Below are positions 48,964 through 58,641 of a DNA stretch of 64,000 nucleotides, in pieces (positions within the stretch are counted from its first letter, which is position 1; each line of letters starts with the position of its first letter). This stretch comes from Actinotalea caeni (lineage in GTDB: Bacteria; Actinomycetota; Actinomycetes; Actinomycetales; Beutenbergiaceae). The position numbers and the translations under genes are program-made. The notes under the pieces were generated by a model. That model was not told the DNA's origin and ran no database searches. It saw only the letters and a list, made by a program, of their open reading frames with translations. The DNA lies in the NCBI RefSeq assembly GCF_009733795.1, contig NZ_WNXX01000010.1, positions 80,333 to 144,332 on the forward strand, written 5' to 3'.

Positions 48964-49920
48964 TCACTCCCCCGGGTCGGGCTCGCCCTCCCGCTCGTCG
49001 CGCTCCGCCCACTCCAGCAGCGGCGCGATGTCGAAGACGTGGTCGTCGATGTCGGCGTGCAGGTCGCCGATCTCGGCGTAGCGCGCCGGCACGGTCGCCA
49101 TCGTGAGGTCGCGCGGGTCGGCGTCGTCGATCTCGGCCCAGCGCAGCGGCGTCGACACCCGGGCGTCGGGGACGCCCCGCACCGAGTACGCCGACGCGAT
49201 CGTGTGGTCGCGGGCGTTCTGGTTGTAGTCGACGAACACCAGCGCCGGGTCGCGGTCCTTGCGCCACCACGTCGTCGTGACGTCGTCGGGCGCGCGACGC
49301 TCGACCTCGCGCGCGAACGCCAGGGCCGCGCGCCGCACGTCGCCGAAGCCGTGCTCGGCAGCGATCCTCACGTACACGTGCAGGCCGGAGCCGCCCGAGG
49401 TCTTGGGGTACCCGACCGCGCCGAGCTCGTCGAGCACCTCGTGCGCGACGTGCGCCACGCGGCGCACGCGCGCGTAGTCGCACTCCTCGCCCGGGTCGAG
49501 GTCGATGCGCCACTCGTCGGGCTTCTCGACGTCGGCGCGCCGGCTGTTCCACGGGTGGAACTCCACCGTCGACATCTGGACCGCCCAGATCACGTGCGCC
49601 AGCTCGGTCACGCACAGCTCGTCGGCGGTGCGGTCGTAGCGCGGGAAGTGCACCCGCACCGTCTCCAGCCACGGCGGCGCACCCGCCGGCACCCGTTTCT
49701 GGTGCACCTTGTCGCCGGCCAGCCCGTCGGGGAACCGGTGCAGCATGCAGGGCCGCTCGCGCAGCGCGTTGACGATCCCGTCGCCGACCGACAGGTAGTA
49801 CTGCGCCAGGTCGAGCTTCGTCGCCCCGGTCTCCGGGAAGTACACGCGGTCCGGCGAGCTCAGCCGGACCGTGTGCGGACCGACCTCCAGCTCGACCGGC
49901 GGCGTCGTGGCAGCGGCCAT
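48964..49920 (-). CDS. Stand-alone LigD-type polymerase (PolDom/archaeo-eukaryotic primase)
   Basis: 318-aa primase-polymerase related to the polymerase domain of LigD in non-homologous end joining and repair. Features: LSSPDRVYFPETGATKLDLAQYY, the metal-binding DEWRIDLDPGEE (DxD), GYPKTSGGSGLHVYVRI and catalytic VFVDYNQNARDHTIASAYSVRG. It lacks ligase and nuclease domains; no Ku or LigD ligase is in the window. ATG start with TACGCT 6 nt upstream, so probably leaderless. Divergent from the MMPL exporter gene. Confidence 0.92.
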   Translation of the reverse strand: MAAATTPPVELEVGPHTVRLSSPDRVYFPETGATKLDLAQYYLSVGDGIVNALRERPCMLHRFPDGLAGDKVHQKRVPAGAPPWLETVRVHFPRYDRTADELCVTELAHVIWAVQMSTVEFHPWNSRRADVEKPDEWRIDLDPGEECDYARVRRVAHVAHEVLDELGAVGYPKTSGGSGLHVYVRIAAEHGFGDVRRAALAFAREVERRAPDDVTTTWWRKDRDPALVFVDYNQNARDHTIASAYSVRGVPDARVSTPLRWAEIDDADPRDLTMATVPARYAEIGDLHADIDDHVFDIAPLLEWAERDEREGEPDPGE

Positions 49921-49932
49921 CCCGCCAGCGTA
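49921..49932 (-). promoter_or_regulatory. Leaderless promoter of the LigD-like polymerase gene (-10 TACGCT)
   Basis: TACGCT at 49932-49927 on the minus strand precedes the ATG by 6 nt. The divergent gap of 69 nt also feeds the MMPL gene, whose GTG has no clear ribosome site either. Positional evidence, weaker than the TAGRCT sites. Confidence 0.4.
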
Positions 49933-49989
49933 GAGGGCCGTCGTCGCGCTGTCCCGGAGCACGGCGAGCCACCTGCCACACTGTCCCCC

Positions 49990-52251
49990 GTGTTCCGCCG
50001 ACTCGGGTCCACGGCCGCGCGCCACCCCCTCCTCGTCGTGCTCGTCTGGCTCGTGCTCGCCGCCGCCTGGTTCGCCGTCGCCGTCGTCGGGGTGACCGGC
50101 GAGGGGTTGTTCGACCGGCTGCACTCCGGCGAGCCGACCGTGCCCGGCTCGGAGAGCCGCGAGGGCCGGGAGCGCATCGAGGACGAGGCGACCACCGGCG
50201 AGACGATCACGCTCGCCGTCACCGACGTCGACCTCGCCGACCCCGAGGCGCTGGCCGCGAGCCAGCGCGCCCTCAACGCGCTGCGCCCGAACGCGCTCGG
50301 GGTCGACGGCGTGCTCGCCGTCACCGACCCGTTCCAGATGCCCGAGGGGCTCGCCGACCCGATGGCGGCCCCGCTGCTCGCGACGACGGGCGACGGCTTC
50401 GTGGTCAGCGTCGTGCTCGAGCCCGACCTCACCGAGTCGGAGCGTGCCGCCGCGCACGACGAGGCGGTGGCGCTGCTGCGCGAGCTCCCCGCCGACATCG
50501 GCCCCGACGCCGCCGGGATCGTCTCGAGCACCGATCTCGTCACCGACGCCGTCGTGCACCAGCTCGAGCAGGACCTGCAGCGCGGCGAGCTGGTCGCGCT
50601 GCCGCTGTCGCTGCTCATCATGGTCGTCGTGTTCGGCGGGTTCCTCGCCGCCGGCATCCCGGTGGCCGGCGCGCTGGTCTCGATCGCGGGCGGGCTCGGC
50701 GCGCTGTACGGTTTCAGCTTCGTGCTCGACCTCGACTCCTCGGTCGTCAACGTCGTCACGGTGATGGCGCTCGGCCTGTCGATCGACTACGGCCTGCTGA
50801 TCGTGTCCCGGTACCGGGAGGAGGTCCGGAAGGCGCTCGAGCAGGAGACAGCGACCCCGAGCCGCCGGGGCCGGTCGCGCGCGCGCCGCGGCCGCGACCC
50901 CGTCGTCCGGGTCGCGCTCGAGCGCACGATGATGACGGCGGGACGCACGGTCGCCTTCTCCGGCGTCACGGTGGCGCTCTGCGTCGCGGGGCTGCTGCTC
51001 ATGCGGGCCGACATCCTGCGCGCCGTGGGCGCGGCCGGCCTGTCGGTCGTGCTGATCGCCGTCGTCACCGCGATGTCGCTGGTGCCCTCGCTGCTCGGGC
51101 TGCTGGGCCGCCGGCTCACCCGCCGCAGCGTCATCGGCTCGGTGCCCGGGCTGCGGTGGCTGGTCGACAAGCTCGGCGACGTGCCACCCGAGCACGGCTT
51201 CTTCTCGCGGCTGGCCGGCGTCACCCAGCGACGCCCCTGGATCGTGGTGATCCTCTGCTCCGCGGCGCTGCTCGCGCTCGCGTCGCCGCTGCTGAGCGTG
51301 CACCTGCGCACCTCGACGGTCGAGATGGTGCCGGAGTCCTCCGACCAACGTGAGTTCCTCACCCTGGTCGCCGACGCCTACCCGGGCCTCGCCTCGCCGC
51401 CGGTCACGGTGCTCGCCGCGACCGCGGACGCCCCGGTGCTCGCCGAGCGGCTCGTCGAGGTCGACGGCGTGGCGGGCGTCGACCCGCCCGTCGCCGTCGG
51501 CGCGGACCACGTCAGTCTCGGCGTCCGGCTCGACACCGACGACCCCGGTGGCGCCGCGGCGACGCAGGCGGTCGCCGACATCCGCGAGGCGCGCGACGAG
51601 CTCGCCCTCGGCGAGTCCTGGGTCACCGGGCAGGCCGCCTCCCAGCTCGACTTCGTCGACTCGATGGCCGAGGGGGCACCGCTCGCGGGCGGGCTCGTGG
51701 TCCTCGCGATCTTCGTGCTGCTGTTCCTCATGAGCGGGTCGCTGCTCATCCCGCTCAAGGCGCTCGTCGTCAACACCGTCTCGCTCGCGGCGGGGATCGG
51801 TCTGACGGCGTGGGTGTTCGCCGAAGGCCACCTCGAGGACGTGCTCGGGTTCACCTCGACCGGCGGCCTGGAGTCCTATGTCGTCGCGATGGTCGCGGCC
51901 TTCGGGTTCGGCCTCGCGATGGACTACGAGGTGTTCCTGCTCGCGCGCATCAAGGAGCGCTACGACGCCGGCGACGACAACGACACCGCGGTCCGCAACG
52001 GGCTGCAGCGCACGGGTCGGATCATCACCTCCGCCGCGCTCGTCATGATCGTCGTCTTCGGGGGCTTCATGACCGGCGAGCTGCTCGTCATCAAGCAGGT
52101 CGGGTTCGCGCTGGCGGTGACCGTGCTCATCGACGCGACGGTCGTGCGGATGCTGCTGGTCCCCGCGACGATGACGTGGCTCGGCGAGGCCAACTGGTGG
52201 GCGCCGGGACCGCTGCGCCGGCTGCACCGCCGGTTCGCGATCCAGCACTGA
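49990..52251 (+). CDS. MMPL-family RND-type transporter
   Basis: 753-aa membrane exporter. Twelve hydrophobic segments in two halves flank two large extracytoplasmic loops; halves carry the MMPL segments LSIDYGLLIVSRYREE (first, DY pair in helix 4) and AMDYEVFLLARIKERY (second). In actinobacteria such proteins export lipids, siderophores or cell-wall precursors (MmpL/ActII-3 type); the substrate is unknown here. GTG start; a 35-nt hairpin follows the stop. Divergent from the LigD-like gene. Confidence 0.92.
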   Translation: MFRRLGSTAARHPLLVVLVWLVLAAAWFAVAVVGVTGEGLFDRLHSGEPTVPGSESREGRERIEDEATTGETITLAVTDVDLADPEALAASQRALNALRPNALGVDGVLAVTDPFQMPEGLADPMAAPLLATTGDGFVVSVVLEPDLTESERAAAHDEAVALLRELPADIGPDAAGIVSSTDLVTDAVVHQLEQDLQRGELVALPLSLLIMVVVFGGFLAAGIPVAGALVSIAGGLGALYGFSFVLDLDSSVVNVVTVMALGLSIDYGLLIVSRYREEVRKALEQETATPSRRGRSRARRGRDPVVRVALERTMMTAGRTVAFSGVTVALCVAGLLLMRADILRAVGAAGLSVVLIAVVTAMSLVPSLLGLLGRRLTRRSVIGSVPGLRWLVDKLGDVPPEHGFFSRLAGVTQRRPWIVVILCSAALLALASPLLSVHLRTSTVEMVPESSDQREFLTLVADAYPGLASPPVTVLAATADAPVLAERLVEVDGVAGVDPPVAVGADHVSLGVRLDTDDPGGAAATQAVADIREARDELALGESWVTGQAASQLDFVDSMAEGAPLAGGLVVLAIFVLLFLMSGSLLIPLKALVVNTVSLAAGIGLTAWVFAEGHLEDVLGFTSTGGLESYVVAMVAAFGFGLAMDYEVFLLARIKERYDAGDDNDTAVRNGLQRTGRIITSAALVMIVVFGGFMTGELLVIKQVGFALAVTVLIDATVVRMLLVPATMTWLGEANWWAPGPLRRLHRRFAIQH

Positions 52252-52272
52252 GCGGACGGCGCCACGCGCCGT

Positions 52273-52307
52273 CGTCGGGCGACCGGGGTCGTCCCGGCCG
52301 CCCGACG
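52273..52307. terminator. Bidirectional terminator between MMPL gene and aspS
   Basis: CGTCGGGCG and CGCCCGACG (9 bp), a single mismatch, then CCGGG/CCCGG with a GTCGT loop, all within the 66-nt gap between convergent genes. The stem is symmetric so it can stop transcription from both sides. No T-tract. Confidence 0.6.
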
Positions 52308-52317
52308 GTCGCGGTCC

Positions 52318-54102
52318 TCAGGACTCGGTCGCGCCGGCCTTCTCGGGCAGGGCGTCGATCCCTGCCTCCTTGCGCTGCTCCGGCGTGATCGGGGCGGGCG
52401 CCTGCGTCAGCGGGTCGTAGCCGCCGCCGGACTTCGGGAACGCGATGACCTCGCGGATCGAGGGGCTGCCGGTCAGCAGCGCCACGATGCGGTCCCAGCC
52501 GAACGCGATGCCGCCGTGCGGCGGCGCGCCGTAGGCGAACGCGTCGAGGAGGAACCCGAACTTCTCCTGCGCCTCGGCCTCGGTGAGACCCATGACACGG
52601 AAGATCCGCTCCTGCACGTCGCGGCGGTGGATACGGATCGAGCCGCCGCCGATCTCGTTGCCGTTGCAGACGATGTCGTAGGCGTAGGACAGCGCGTTCG
52701 CCGGGTCGGACTCGAACCGGTCGATCCAGTCGGGACGCGGCGAGGTGAAGGCGTGGTGCACCGCCGTCCAGGCGCCACCGCCGACGGCGACGTCGTCGTC
52801 CTCACCCACGGCCTTGAACAACGGCGCGTCGACGACCCACACGAACGACCACTCGTCCTCGTCGATCAGCTCGCAGCGGCGCCCGATCTCCAGGCGGACC
52901 GCGCCCAGCAGGGCGCGGGAGCTGCTCGCGGGGCCGGCGGCGAAGAAGATGCAGTCGCCGGGAGCGGCGCCCGTGGCGTCGAGCAGGCCGTCGCGCTCGG
53001 CGTCCGAGAGGTTCTTCGCGACCGGGCCGCCGAGCTCGGCGTTGTCGCTCACGGTCACGTACGCGAGGCCCTTCGCGCCCCGCTGGCGCGCGAAGTCCTG
53101 CCACGCGTCGAGGGTGCGACGCGGCTGGTTGCCGCCGCCCGGCATGACGACGGCGCCGACGTAGGGCGCCTGGAACACCCGGAACGGGGTGCTCGCGAAG
53201 TACTGGGTGAGGTCGACGAGCTCGACGCCGAACCGCAGGTCCGGCTTGTCGGTGCCGTACCGGGTCATCGCGTCGGCGTAGCTCATCCGGGCGATCGGGC
53301 GCGGGATCTCGACGTCGATGAGCGACCAGAGGGCGGCGAGCACGTCCTCGGCCACCTCGATGACGTCGTCCTGCTCGACGAAGCTCATCTCGACGTCGAG
53401 CTGGGTGAACTCGGGCTGCCGGTCGGCGCGGAAGTCCTCGTCGCGGTAGCAGCGGGCGATCTGGTAGTAGCGCTCGAGGCCGCCGACCATCAGCAGCTGC
53501 TTGAACAGCTGCGGGCTCTGCGGCAGCGCGTACCAGGAGCCCGGGGACAGCCGCGCGGGCACGAGGAAGTCACGCGCGCCCTCGGGCGTCGAGCGGGTCA
53601 GCGTCGGCGTCTCGACCTCGACGAAACCGCGCTCGTCGAGCACGCGCCGCGCGGCCTGGTTCACCTTCGCGCGGAGCCGGATCGCGTGGGCCGGGGCCGG
53701 CCGCCGCAGGTCGAGGTAGCGGTACTTGAGCCGCGTCTCCTCGCCGACCTGGCCGCCCTCCTCGGGCGCACCGGTCGAGACCTGGAACGGCAGCGGCGCC
53801 GAGGCGTTGAGCACCTCGACCTCGGACGCGATCACCTCGATCTCGCCGGTCGCCAGCGCCGGGTTCTCGTTGCCCTCGGGGCGCGCCTGCACGGTGCCGA
53901 CGACGCGCAGCACGAACTCCGACCGCAGCGGGTGCGCCACCTCCTCGTCGCGGATGACGACCTGGGCGATGCCGGAGGCGTCGCGCAGGTCGACGAACGC
54001 CACCCCACCGTGATCCCGCCGGCGGTCCACCCACCCGGTGAGGGTCACGGTGGAGCCGATGTCGGCGGCGCGGAGCTCGCCGGCGTTGTGGGTGCGGAGC
54101 AC
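52318..54102 (-). CDS. aspS: Aspartyl-tRNA synthetase
   Basis: 594-aa class IIb synthetase. OB-fold anticodon domain ([26 protein letters not shown]) at the N-terminus, then motif 2 [22 protein letters not shown], a GAD domain with AVRLEIGRR, and motif 3 [13 protein letters not shown] near the end. Whether it is discriminating or also makes Asp-tRNA-Asn cannot be told here. GTG start, GAAGGGA upstream. It converges with the MMPL gene through the hairpin terminator. Confidence 0.98.
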   Translation of the reverse strand: MLRTHNAGELRAADIGSTVTLTGWVDRRRDHGGVAFVDLRDASGIAQVVIRDEEVAHPLRSEFVLRVVGTVQARPEGNENPALATGEIEVIASEVEVLNASAPLPFQVSTGAPEEGGQVGEETRLKYRYLDLRRPAPAHAIRLRAKVNQAARRVLDERGFVEVETPTLTRSTPEGARDFLVPARLSPGSWYALPQSPQLFKQLLMVGGLERYYQIARCYRDEDFRADRQPEFTQLDVEMSFVEQDDVIEVAEDVLAALWSLIDVEIPRPIARMSYADAMTRYGTDKPDLRFGVELVDLTQYFASTPFRVFQAPYVGAVVMPGGGNQPRRTLDAWQDFARQRGAKGLAYVTVSDNAELGGPVAKNLSDAERDGLLDATGAAPGDCIFFAAGPASSSRALLGAVRLEIGRRCELIDEDEWSFVWVVDAPLFKAVGEDDDVAVGGGAWTAVHHAFTSPRPDWIDRFESDPANALSYAYDIVCNGNEIGGGSIRIHRRDVQERIFRVMGLTEAEAQEKFGFLLDAFAYGAPPHGGIAFGWDRIVALLTGSPSIREVIAFPKSGGGYDPLTQAPAPITPEQRKEAGIDALPEKAGATES

Positions 54103-54214
54103 GGAGGAGGTCCCTTCGACGGTGCGTGGCGCTGGGTTCTCAGCGACCGCCCATGCTACGGCCTCCCACCTGGCGCCCGCGCCCCCGCCGCGACGGGCTG
54201 GTCCGGGTGCCGGC

Positions 54215-55906
54215 CTACCCGCGGGCCGCCCGGACGCCGTCGGCGAACGCGCGCGCCGTGGCGGCGCGTGCGGCGACCTCGGCCAGCACCCCGGTGCGCG
54301 CGGTCTCGGTGATCGAGCGGCGCAGCGCGGTGCGCGTGCGCGCGGCCCGCCGTCGGGCGCCCAGCGCCGCCGCGGCGCGCGAGAGCAGCGCGACCAGCAG
54401 GCCGAGCACGGCGCCGCCGACCAGCAGCACGGTCGGCCACGGGATCGCGGGCAGCGCGGGCAGCGGCGGGTCGGCCGGGACCGGACCGACCTGCGGCACC
54501 CAGCCGATCTCGATGCGCAGGTACCCGAGCACGGCGTAGACGCCCAGCCACAGCACGCCCGCGGCGAACACCGCGAACACCAGCCACTGCAGCACGCCCA
54601 CGAGCCCGAACCAGCGCCCGTCGCGGTCGTCGAGCCGGGTGCGGAGCACCGCCTGGTCGAGCTCGTCCGGCACCGTCGCGGCCCGCGACGTCGCCCCGGC
54701 CCGCAGGTACGAGCGCCAGGGGTCGCGCGAGCCGCCCGCCGCCACGTCGCCGAGCGAGCGCAGCGCGGTGTGCACCTGGGCGCGCTCGACGGGCGAGGCC
54801 GCGGGCACCGACGTGATCGTCGTCACCGGTGCGTCCGGGTCGACCGGGCCGGCCGGGCCGGCACGACCCAGGCCCAGCCGCCGCAGGGGGTCGGCGCGGA
54901 ACCGCCCCAGCCAGCGCAGCAGCGGCCACCCGGTGCGTCGGCCGGCGCGGTAGCGGTAGGAGCCCGCGACCGCCTCGGCCACGCGGTCCACGCCTGCGGC
55001 GCTCGCCAGCGCGGTGACGAGCGTGCGCTCGGTCGGTGCCGGCAGCTCGCGGGGCACGTCGGCGTGGTAGGCGTCGTCCAGCGCCTCGGCCACGGTCGCC
55101 ACGTCGGCCGCCAGCCGGGCCTGAGCGGCCTGCCGGCGCCGCACCAGGTCGGCGATCACCTCGCGCACCCGGTCGACGCCCTCGCCGGTGCGCGCCGACG
55201 TCGTGAGGACCGTCGCGTCGCGCAGCCCGTCCTCGACGAGCCGCTCACGCAGGTCGGCGAGCACCGCGGGCCGGTCGGCCTCGGCGAGCGTGTCGACCTG
55301 GTTGAGGACGACGACGGTCACCTCGGCGTAGCGGGCCATCGGACGCAGGAACTCGGTGTGCACGACGGCGTCGGCGTACTTCTGCGGGTCGAGCACCCAG
55401 ACGAGGGCGTCGACGGTCCGGGCCAGCCGCTCGGCGCGCCGCCGGTGCTCCACCTGCACCGAGTCGATGTCGGGCAGGTCGAGGAGCACCAGCCCCGCGA
55501 CCGCGTCGGGGTCGACCCAGCCCCCGGTGCCCGCGGGGACCTCGTGGGTGCGGCCAACCTCGAGCCACTCCAGCAGCGGGCGCGCCGCCGCCGGGTCGAC
55601 CTCGGTGCCGGTCCACAGCACCGCGAGCGGGTGCGCCGTCGTCGGCCGTCGCGCGCCGACGGTCGCGGCGTCGACACCGGCCAGCGCGTTGAGGAGCGAG
55701 GACTTGCCGCTGCCGGTCGCACCGGCCAGCGCGACGACCGTGTGGTCGCCCGAGAGCTCCCGCCGCCGCCCGACGTTGCCCAGCACCTCGCGTGCTCGTT
55801 CGAGCGGCGCGGTCGTCCCGAGCATCTCGGCGGGGACCTGCGACAGCGCGTCGACCGCCTCCCGCAGCCCGGCCAGCCGGGCGTCGAGGCCCTGGCGCGC
55901 CCTCAC
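54215..55906 (-). CDS. Dynamin-like/YfjP GTPase with membrane anchor, second of pair
   Basis: 563-aa P-loop GTPase with [23 protein letters not shown] (switch G3), NQVDTL (G4), followed by an alpha-helical stalk and two C-terminal membrane helices ([21 protein letters not shown] and [19 protein letters not shown]). Streptomyces carries an adjacent pair, DynA and DynB, that act at sporulation septa, and this pair resembles that arrangement; function here is inferred. GTG start overlapping its upstream partner by 4 nt (GTGA). Confidence 0.8.
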   Translation of the reverse strand: MRARQGLDARLAGLREAVDALSQVPAEMLGTTAPLERAREVLGNVGRRRELSGDHTVVALAGATGSGKSSLLNALAGVDAATVGARRPTTAHPLAVLWTGTEVDPAAARPLLEWLEVGRTHEVPAGTGGWVDPDAVAGLVLLDLPDIDSVQVEHRRRAERLARTVDALVWVLDPQKYADAVVHTEFLRPMARYAEVTVVVLNQVDTLAEADRPAVLADLRERLVEDGLRDATVLTTSARTGEGVDRVREVIADLVRRRQAAQARLAADVATVAEALDDAYHADVPRELPAPTERTLVTALASAAGVDRVAEAVAGSYRYRAGRRTGWPLLRWLGRFRADPLRRLGLGRAGPAGPVDPDAPVTTITSVPAASPVERAQVHTALRSLGDVAAGGSRDPWRSYLRAGATSRAATVPDELDQAVLRTRLDDRDGRWFGLVGVLQWLVFAVFAAGVLWLGVYAVLGYLRIEIGWVPQVGPVPADPPLPALPAIPWPTVLLVGGAVLGLLVALLSRAAAALGARRRAARTRTALRRSITETARTGVLAEVAARAATARAFADGVRAARG

Positions 55907-57609
55907 GCGGCCGTCACCCGGTCGAGCACCGCCCGCGCGCTCGCGCGCAGGTCGTCCGCGCCCGCGCCCTCCTCGACCAGCAGGTCGAGGAACCGCTGCC
56001 GCTCCGAGGCGAGCAGCCGGTCCACGCGTGCGAGCAGGTCCTCGCGCGCCGTCCGCGCGAGCCGCCGGACCCCTTCCTCGCCGAAGATCGCCTCGAGCAG
56101 CCTCTGCGCGACGACGGCGGTGCCGCCGGCGATCGCGATCTCGGCGCCCATCAGGCCGCCGGTCGCGGAGAACGCGAGGATCATCAGCACGACGCCGACG
56201 CCGTTGACCCCGAACGCCAGCACCCGCGCGCCGGTGCGGCGGGTGCGGCCCTCGGTCCGCACGAGGTCGACGATGAACGTCTGCCAGTCCCGGATCGTCG
56301 TCGCGGCGCGGTCCTCGAAGCCGTCGGTGGCACGCGTCCAGTCGCGGCCCGCGAGCAGCGCGCGCCCTGCGGTGTCGGCGCGCAGCGCCGTCTGGGCCCG
56401 CTCCGCGGCCTCGTCGGCGGCCGCCACCAGCACCGCGTGCAGACCCTCGCCGATCGCCTGCTGCACCTGCTCCTCCGGCTGCGGGCGCCCGGTGACGAAC
56501 GCCCCGAGCTTGTCGCGCAGTCGCCCGATACCGGCCTCGAGGCTGCGGAACAGCTCGCCGGTGCCCACGAAGTCCTGCCACCGAGCCAGCACCTCGCCCC
56601 GCAGCAGCGAGCCGTCGCCGAGCGCGTCGGCGACCGCCTCGGTCGTGTAGGCCCGCTCGACCCGCGTCCGGAGGTCCGCGCGGGTCGCGGCCTGCTCGTC
56701 GAGCGCGTCGGCGAGATCGAGCACGTGCTCGGCGGCGCGGCGGGTCGCGCCCGCGAGCGTCTGCCGCACGACGGCGGAGCGCGTCACGGCGTCGAAGGTG
56801 AGCGTGTCGAGCCAGCCGCGGAGCCCGGCGACGGACTCGGCCGGCAGCATCCCGTCGGGTCCGAGCGGCTGCTCCGGCAGCAGGAACAGCGGCGCCCGCG
56901 CCAGCCCCTCGGTACCGAGCATCTGGTAGAGGTCGTAGGCGACCTCGTCCATCACGCCCGCCGGGATCCGGTCGAGCACGATCGCGACGACCACGTCGCG
57001 CGCGCTGGCGTCGCGCAGCAGCTCCCAGGGCACCGCGTCGGCGTAGCGGTTGGCGGTCGTCACGAAGATCCACAGGTCGGCGGCAGCGAGCAGCTGAGCG
57101 GCGAGGTGCCGGTTGCTGTCGACCACGGAGTCGACGTCGGGCGCGTCGAGCAGGCCGAGCCCCTGCCGCACGCCCAGGTGCGCGACGAGCCGCAGCGCGG
57201 ACCCGGCGTCGGCGTCCGCGGCCGGTGACGCCGCCGGCGCGGTGCCGTCGCCGTGCACCCGCGGCAGCCCGGGCAGGATGCGCTGGCCCTCGAACCAGCG
57301 AGCGTCCTCGGGGTGGTGGATGAGCACCGGGTCGCGCGTCGTCGGGCGCAGCGCGCCCGGCCGCGTGACGACGTCGCCCACGAGCGCGTTGACGAGCGTC
57401 GACTTCCCCGCCCCGGTGGAGCCGCCGACGACCGCGAGCAGCGGTGCGTCGAGCTGGGCGAAGCGCGGCACGACGTAGTCGTCGAGCTGGTTGAGCACCG
57501 CGTCCCGCAGCCGCCGCGCCTCGGCGGCTCCGGGCGCCTCGAGCAGGTAGCGCGCGCTCTCGACGGCGGAGCGCATCGCGAGCAGCTCCGTCTCCATGAG
57601 CGCGATCAT
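55903..57609 (-). CDS. Dynamin-like GTPase, first of pair
   Basis: 568-aa P-loop GTPase with VVGGSTGAGKSTLVNALVG, LLDAPDVDSVVDSN (G3), VLDRIP (G4-like), a long helical stalk with coiled segments and a membrane/paddle-like segment (LAFGVNGVGVVLMILAFS). Starts at ATG 57609 in an ATGA overlap with lysR; METELLAM five codons in is an alternative. With its GTGA-overlapping partner it forms a stoichiometric pair, like IniA/IniC or DynA/DynB in other actinobacteria. Stress or membrane-remodelling role is inferred. Confidence 0.8.
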   Translation of the reverse strand: MIALMETELLAMRSAVESARYLLEAPGAAEARRLRDAVLNQLDDYVVPRFAQLDAPLLAVVGGSTGAGKSTLVNALVGDVVTRPGALRPTTRDPVLIHHPEDARWFEGQRILPGLPRVHGDGTAPAASPAADADAGSALRLVAHLGVRQGLGLLDAPDVDSVVDSNRHLAAQLLAAADLWIFVTTANRYADAVPWELLRDASARDVVVAIVLDRIPAGVMDEVAYDLYQMLGTEGLARAPLFLLPEQPLGPDGMLPAESVAGLRGWLDTLTFDAVTRSAVVRQTLAGATRRAAEHVLDLADALDEQAATRADLRTRVERAYTTEAVADALGDGSLLRGEVLARWQDFVGTGELFRSLEAGIGRLRDKLGAFVTGRPQPEEQVQQAIGEGLHAVLVAAADEAAERAQTALRADTAGRALLAGRDWTRATDGFEDRAATTIRDWQTFIVDLVRTEGRTRRTGARVLAFGVNGVGVVLMILAFSATGGLMGAEIAIAGGTAVVAQRLLEAIFGEEGVRRLARTAREDLLARVDRLLASERQRFLDLLVEEGAGADDLRASARAVLDRVTAA

Positions 57610-58559
57610 GCCAGCCGGACCAGCTCCCGCAGCAGCGACGCGGTGGCGGGCACCGAATCCGCGCCGTCACGGAGCACCGCGGCGAGCCGCCTCGACCCGT
57701 ACCCCGGCAGCGTCCGCACGCGCGGGTGGCGGTAGGCGGCCAGCGCCGAGCGCGGCAGCAGCGTGACGCCGAGGCCGAGCGCGACGAGGTTCTGAACGAC
57801 GACGTAGTCGTCGCTCACGTGCCGCACACGAGGTCGGAAACCGGCCTCGTCGCACCGTTGCAGGGTGTGCGCGCGGCACCGCTCGCAGCCGACGACCCAG
57901 TCCTCCTCGGCGAGCCGGGCGAGGCCCAGCCCGGCAGCGGCGGTCCCACCGCTGCCGTCGGTGCCCTCGGTCTCGCCGGTGCCGTCCGTGCCGATCGTGC
58001 CGTCCGTGTCGGTGGAGGCGACGAGCGGATGGTCCTCCGGCAGCACCAGCAGCACCGGCTCCTCCCCCAGCGGCAGCCGACGCTGCCCGGGCGCGGTCTC
58101 CGGCTCGGGGCCGTAGGAGAAGGTCAGCGCGACGTCGACGTCGCCCGCGGCGAGCAGCGCCAGCGCCTCGGGGGGCTCCGCCTCGGTGAGCTCGACGTCG
58201 ATGTCGGGGTGCGCGGTCCGCAGCCGCGCCAGCACGGCGGGCACGAGCGTGGCCGCGGCCGACGGGTAGGCGGCCAGCCGCACCCGTCCGCGGCGCAGCG
58301 CGGTCAGCTCGGCCATCTCCTCGGTGGCCATGTGCAGCTGCGCCGCGACGGCGTCGGCCCGCGCCAGCAGCACCCGGCCCGGCTCGGTGAGCTCGACGCC
58401 GCCTGCGCCGCGCAGCAGCAGCGCCGCCCCGACCGAGCGCTCCAGCGCGCGCAGGTGCTGCGAGACCGCGGGCTGGGTCCACCCCAGCGCACGGGCCGCC
58501 GCGCTGATGGAGCCCGCCCGCGCGACCTCCCGAAAGATGAGCAGTCGCCGCGCGTCCAC
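57606..58559 (-). CDS. LysR-family regulator with DGT-repeat insertion
   Basis: 317-aa transcription regulator. N-terminal winged helix (LLIFREVARAGSISAAARALG, TQPAVSQHLRALE) and an effector domain with VRLAAYPSAAATLVPAVLARL and VEVAV-type strands; the LysR substrate pocket motifs follow. An insertion at residues 183-210 reads TDTDGTIGTDGTGETEGTDG-like low-complexity sequence, coded by imperfect 9-12-bp repeats. GTG start with CCATAA/TTATGG 8 nt upstream. Divergent from the racemase gene, its likely target. The dynamin genes follow with an overlap. Confidence 0.9.
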   Translation of the reverse strand: MDARRLLIFREVARAGSISAAARALGWTQPAVSQHLRALERSVGAALLLRGAGGVELTEPGRVLLARADAVAAQLHMATEEMAELTALRRGRVRLAAYPSAAATLVPAVLARLRTAHPDIDVELTEAEPPEALALLAAGDVDVALTFSYGPEPETAPGQRRLPLGEEPVLLVLPEDHPLVASTDTDGTIGTDGTGETEGTDGSGGTAAAGLGLARLAEEDWVVGCERCRAHTLQRCDEAGFRPRVRHVSDDYVVVQNLVALGLGVTLLPRSALAAYRHPRVRTLPGYGSRRLAAVLRDGADSVPATASLLRELVRLA

Positions 58560-58566
58560 GACCCGA

Positions 58567-58585
58567 CCATAACGTCTGCTTATGG
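58567..58585. promoter_or_regulatory. LysR-type operator CCATAA-N7-TTATGG in the divergent promoter
   Basis: A perfect 6-bp inverted repeat with a 7-bp spacer, AT-rich in an otherwise very GC-rich gap, lying 8 nt upstream of the lysR start and 57 nt upstream of the racemase start. It fits the T-N11-A type LysR recognition box. Candidate site for regulating both genes. Confidence 0.6.
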
Positions 58586-58641
58586 CGTCTCACAGCAACA
58601 CCGGGCTTCCTTGGAGGCGGGCAGGAGCGCAGGATCGCCGC

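Noticed and set aside
49039..52251. Very long readings extending the MMPL gene upstream to 49039, and an even longer one on the opposite strand from 52248 to 48964
   Set aside because: High GC removes stop codons from every frame. The parts outside the MMPL and LigD-like genes show no domain and are dominated by Arg, Ala and Pro; the real genes are set by homology and start codons.
58582..58641. Longer racemase start at 58582
   Set aside because: The 20 extra residues (starting ASHSNTG) do not match the family and the ATG lies inside the LysR-type palindrome; ATG at 58642 gives the canonical N-terminus.
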